A DNA stretch of 64,000 bases. It comes from Sorghum bicolor (lineage: Eukaryota > Streptophyta > Magnoliopsida > Poales > Poaceae). The stretch spans positions 59,759,802-59,823,801 of the forward strand of contig NC_012871.2 of assembly GCF_000003195.3 (NCBI RefSeq), read 5' to 3'. Shown here piece by piece: positions 62,337-64,000 of this stretch (position 1 is the stretch's first letter; the number at the start of each line of letters is the position of its first letter). A program made the translations under genes and the position numbers. Below the pieces are notes generated by a model. That model did not search any database and was not told the origin of the DNA. It saw only the letters and a program-made list of their open reading frames with translations.

Positions 62337-63542
62337 ATGCCAGCCATGGTTGTGGAGGCAGCGGCGGCGGCGACGACGACAGGCGGGCGGTACGCGCTGC
62401 TGATGGCGGCGCACGACTCGGAGTACGTGCTGAAGAAGTACGGCGGGTACCTCCACGTCTTCGTGGCGGCGTTCGGCGACGCCGGCGAGACGTGGGACCT
62501 GTACCGTGCAATCGACGGCGAGCTCCCGGCGCCCGACGAGGTGCAGTGCTACGACGGGTTCGTGATCAGCGGCAGCCCGCACGACGCGTACGCCGACGAC
62601 CTGTGGATCCTGCGGCTGTGCCGCCTGGTGCGGGCGCTGCACGGCATGCGCAAGCGCGTCCTCGGCGTCTGCTTCGGCCACCAGGTGATCTGCCGCGCGC
62701 TCGGGGGTCGCGTCGGCAAGGCCCGCGCCGGGTGGGACGTCGGCGTCAGGGAGGTGGCCATCGCGGAGGCGCCGGCGCCGGCGCTGCCGCCGCGCAGGTT
62801 CCTCGACGCGCTGCGGGAGTGTGACCAGCTGCCGCCCCGCGCCAAGATCACCGAGGTGCATCAGGACGAGGTGCGTGCCGTGCGTGTGCGTATATATACA
62901 CTGGCATTCCTTGTTGCACGCACGCAGCCATTTCCACGTACGACGCCACTGCGTGCACGCACACATGCATCCACTGAAATGACACATGCGGACACGTCTT
63001 GGTTTCATTAGTTCCTGGCAAATCTGATGACGCGGCGTTTCTTGTTCCTTGCGTGCATCATGGCATGGCATGCATGGTGTCCTCTACCGGCCGGCGCCCG
63101 AGCAGGTGTGGGAGGTGCCGGAGGGCGCGGAGGTGCTGGCCTCCTCGGACAAGACCGGCGTCGAGATGTTCTGCGTCGGCGAACACATGCTGGGCATCCA
63201 GGGGCACCCGGAGTACACCAAGGACATCCTCCTCAGCCTCGTCGACCGCCTCCTCGCCGCCGGATCCATCACCGTGAGTGCCTCAGCCTTCACTTTACAC
63301 TTTGTGATGGCTTTGTGTCGACTGTCATCAAATTCAAATAGATAAGTAGTCACATCGTTCTCTGCATGTGAACTCCGAAGCATTGTTCTTGGCCATTGGC
63401 CTCGTGCTGATTCCGTTTTGCCACTGGAATGCTGCAGATTCCCTTTGCTGAGGCCGTGAAGTGGCAGGTGGAGACCACTGCGCCGGACCGGGAGTTCTGG
63501 TTGAAGCTCTGCAAGAGCTTCCTCAAGGCTCGTGAACCATAG
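62337..63542 (+). CDS. Class I glutamine amidotransferase, gamma-glutamyl peptidase (GGP)-like
   Basis: Probably cleaves the gamma-glutamyl bond of glutathione or glutathione conjugates in the cytosol, as Arabidopsis GGP1/GGP3 do. Three exons (62337-62870, 63106-63273, 63438-63542) give 268 residues in consistent phase. Class I motifs: DGFVISGSPHDAY (oxyanion side), VLGVCFGHQVICRALGG with the nucleophilic Cys in the GVCFGHQ elbow, KITEVHQDEVWEVPEGAEVL, and the catalytic His/Glu in IQGHPEYTKDIL. The N-terminus RYALLMAAHDSEYVLKKYGG and C-terminus DREFWLKLCKSFLKAREP follow the GGP family. MVVE, four codons after the first ATG, matches where Arabidopsis GGP1 starts, so either ATG may be used. No transit peptide is apparent. 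Exon 1 is very GC-rich, unlike the introns, as is usual for grass first exons. Confidence 0.92.
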
Positions 63543-63577
63543 AGTATTAGAGTTTGCACACTATGGTGTGACCTACG

Positions 63578-63583
63578 AATAAA
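63578..63583 (+). terminator. Candidate polyadenylation signal of the GGP-like gene
   Basis: AATAAA 36 bp after the stop codon, with a second AATAAA-like word (AAATAAATAT) near 63609 and T-rich sequence after it. Confidence 0.5.
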
Positions 63584-63599
63584 ATGGTTGTAAATCTTC

Positions 63600-64000
63600 T
63601 TTTTGAACAAATAAATATCTTTCGGCTCAAATATCTTTAATTTGCAAGGTCTTGACTGTATTGTTGTCCCTTTTTTAAAGTGCATCTAGGCCCTTGTGGG
63701 TTTTGACACATTGAATGACAACACGATTAGGAGACTAATAATATTTATGAGACTTATATGTATTTTGAAGGACCAAAAGCGACGATCAGAGGGGGTAAAC
63801 GAGAGCCTCAGATTTCTTTCGTAATACTCAGTCGTTGTCCTAAAAACAAACCCCAAGAACAAACACATGCAAGAACGGTATGATCACGAGCCAACAAGTG
63901 GCTAGGTACCTTTGGCGATGACTAAGAGGTACAACAGATCACCCGAGAAGAAACCAAACCAAGAATGCGAAGGAACCAGAAAACTCAGCAATGACTGCAT
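63600..64000. other. Right end of window, no gene recognised
   Basis: 3' flank of the GGP-like gene. From about 63690 the sequence (TTTTGACACATTGAATGACA onward) may be the start of another repeat, but only its edge is visible. Confidence 0.4.

Noticed and set aside
62109..63071. A 320-codon open frame on the minus strand opposite the GGP-like gene
   Set aside because: It is antisense to a very GC-rich exon, crosses that gene's intron and shows only Arg/Ala-rich low-complexity sequence. The plus strand has clear GATase motifs and splice sites.

Overview
The window is plant nuclear DNA from a panicoid grass, most likely Sorghum or a close relative. The evidence is: GT-AG introns throughout, GC-rich first exons beside AT-rich introns, many Tourist-like MITEs that begin GGCCTTGTTTAG, Stowaway MITEs flanked by TA, and remnants of Ty3-gypsy, LINE and CACTA-like elements. 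The species is an inference from style, not from a database match.

I can support five ordinary host genes. On the minus strand at the left is a type-A MGDG synthase (MGD1); seven exons are present and the last lies outside the window or is lost. On the plus strand follow a 101-residue DnaJ-type zinc-finger protein (25.5-27.8 kb), an AP2 transcription factor of the WRINKLED3/4 type with a 9-nt micro-exon (35.4-40.5 kb), the catalytic subunit of queuine tRNA-ribosyltransferase in 15 exons (45.9-50.7 kb), and a gamma-glutamyl-peptidase-like class I glutamine amidotransferase (62.3-63.5 kb). They are unrelated housekeeping or regulatory genes and do not form a cluster.

The outstanding object is a 10.14-kb Mutator-like transposon (10347-20483), delimited by a perfect 9-bp target duplication (CGACAAGTG) and by diverged terminal inverted repeats of about 190 bp. 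It carries three genes. A triple GRF-like zinc-finger protein with an acidic tail reads inward from the left end. A MURA-type transposase reads inward from the right end. A plant-mobile-domain (PMD) protein lies downstream of the transposase on the same strand. All three of its non-coding regions (both subterminal regions and the centre, where the genes converge) carry copies of one 27-bp module: an 8-bp arm CTCGGCGT, 11 variable bases, then ACGCCGAG. Eleven modules are listed. The transposase has a single in-frame TGA between the catalytic core and the SWIM/zinc-knuckle tail.

The rest is repeat-rich spacer. The DnaJ-type gene has a duplicated promoter and first exon 3.7 kb upstream with an intact ORF and donor, which may be an alternative first exon. 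The last large intron of the WRI gene and the spacer at 43.6-44.2 kb hold nested MITEs whose order of insertion can be read. A 5'-truncated LINE sits beside an LTR-like fragment at 52.5-54.0 kb. An AT-rich, CACTA-like repeat region fills 55.7-57.9 kb.
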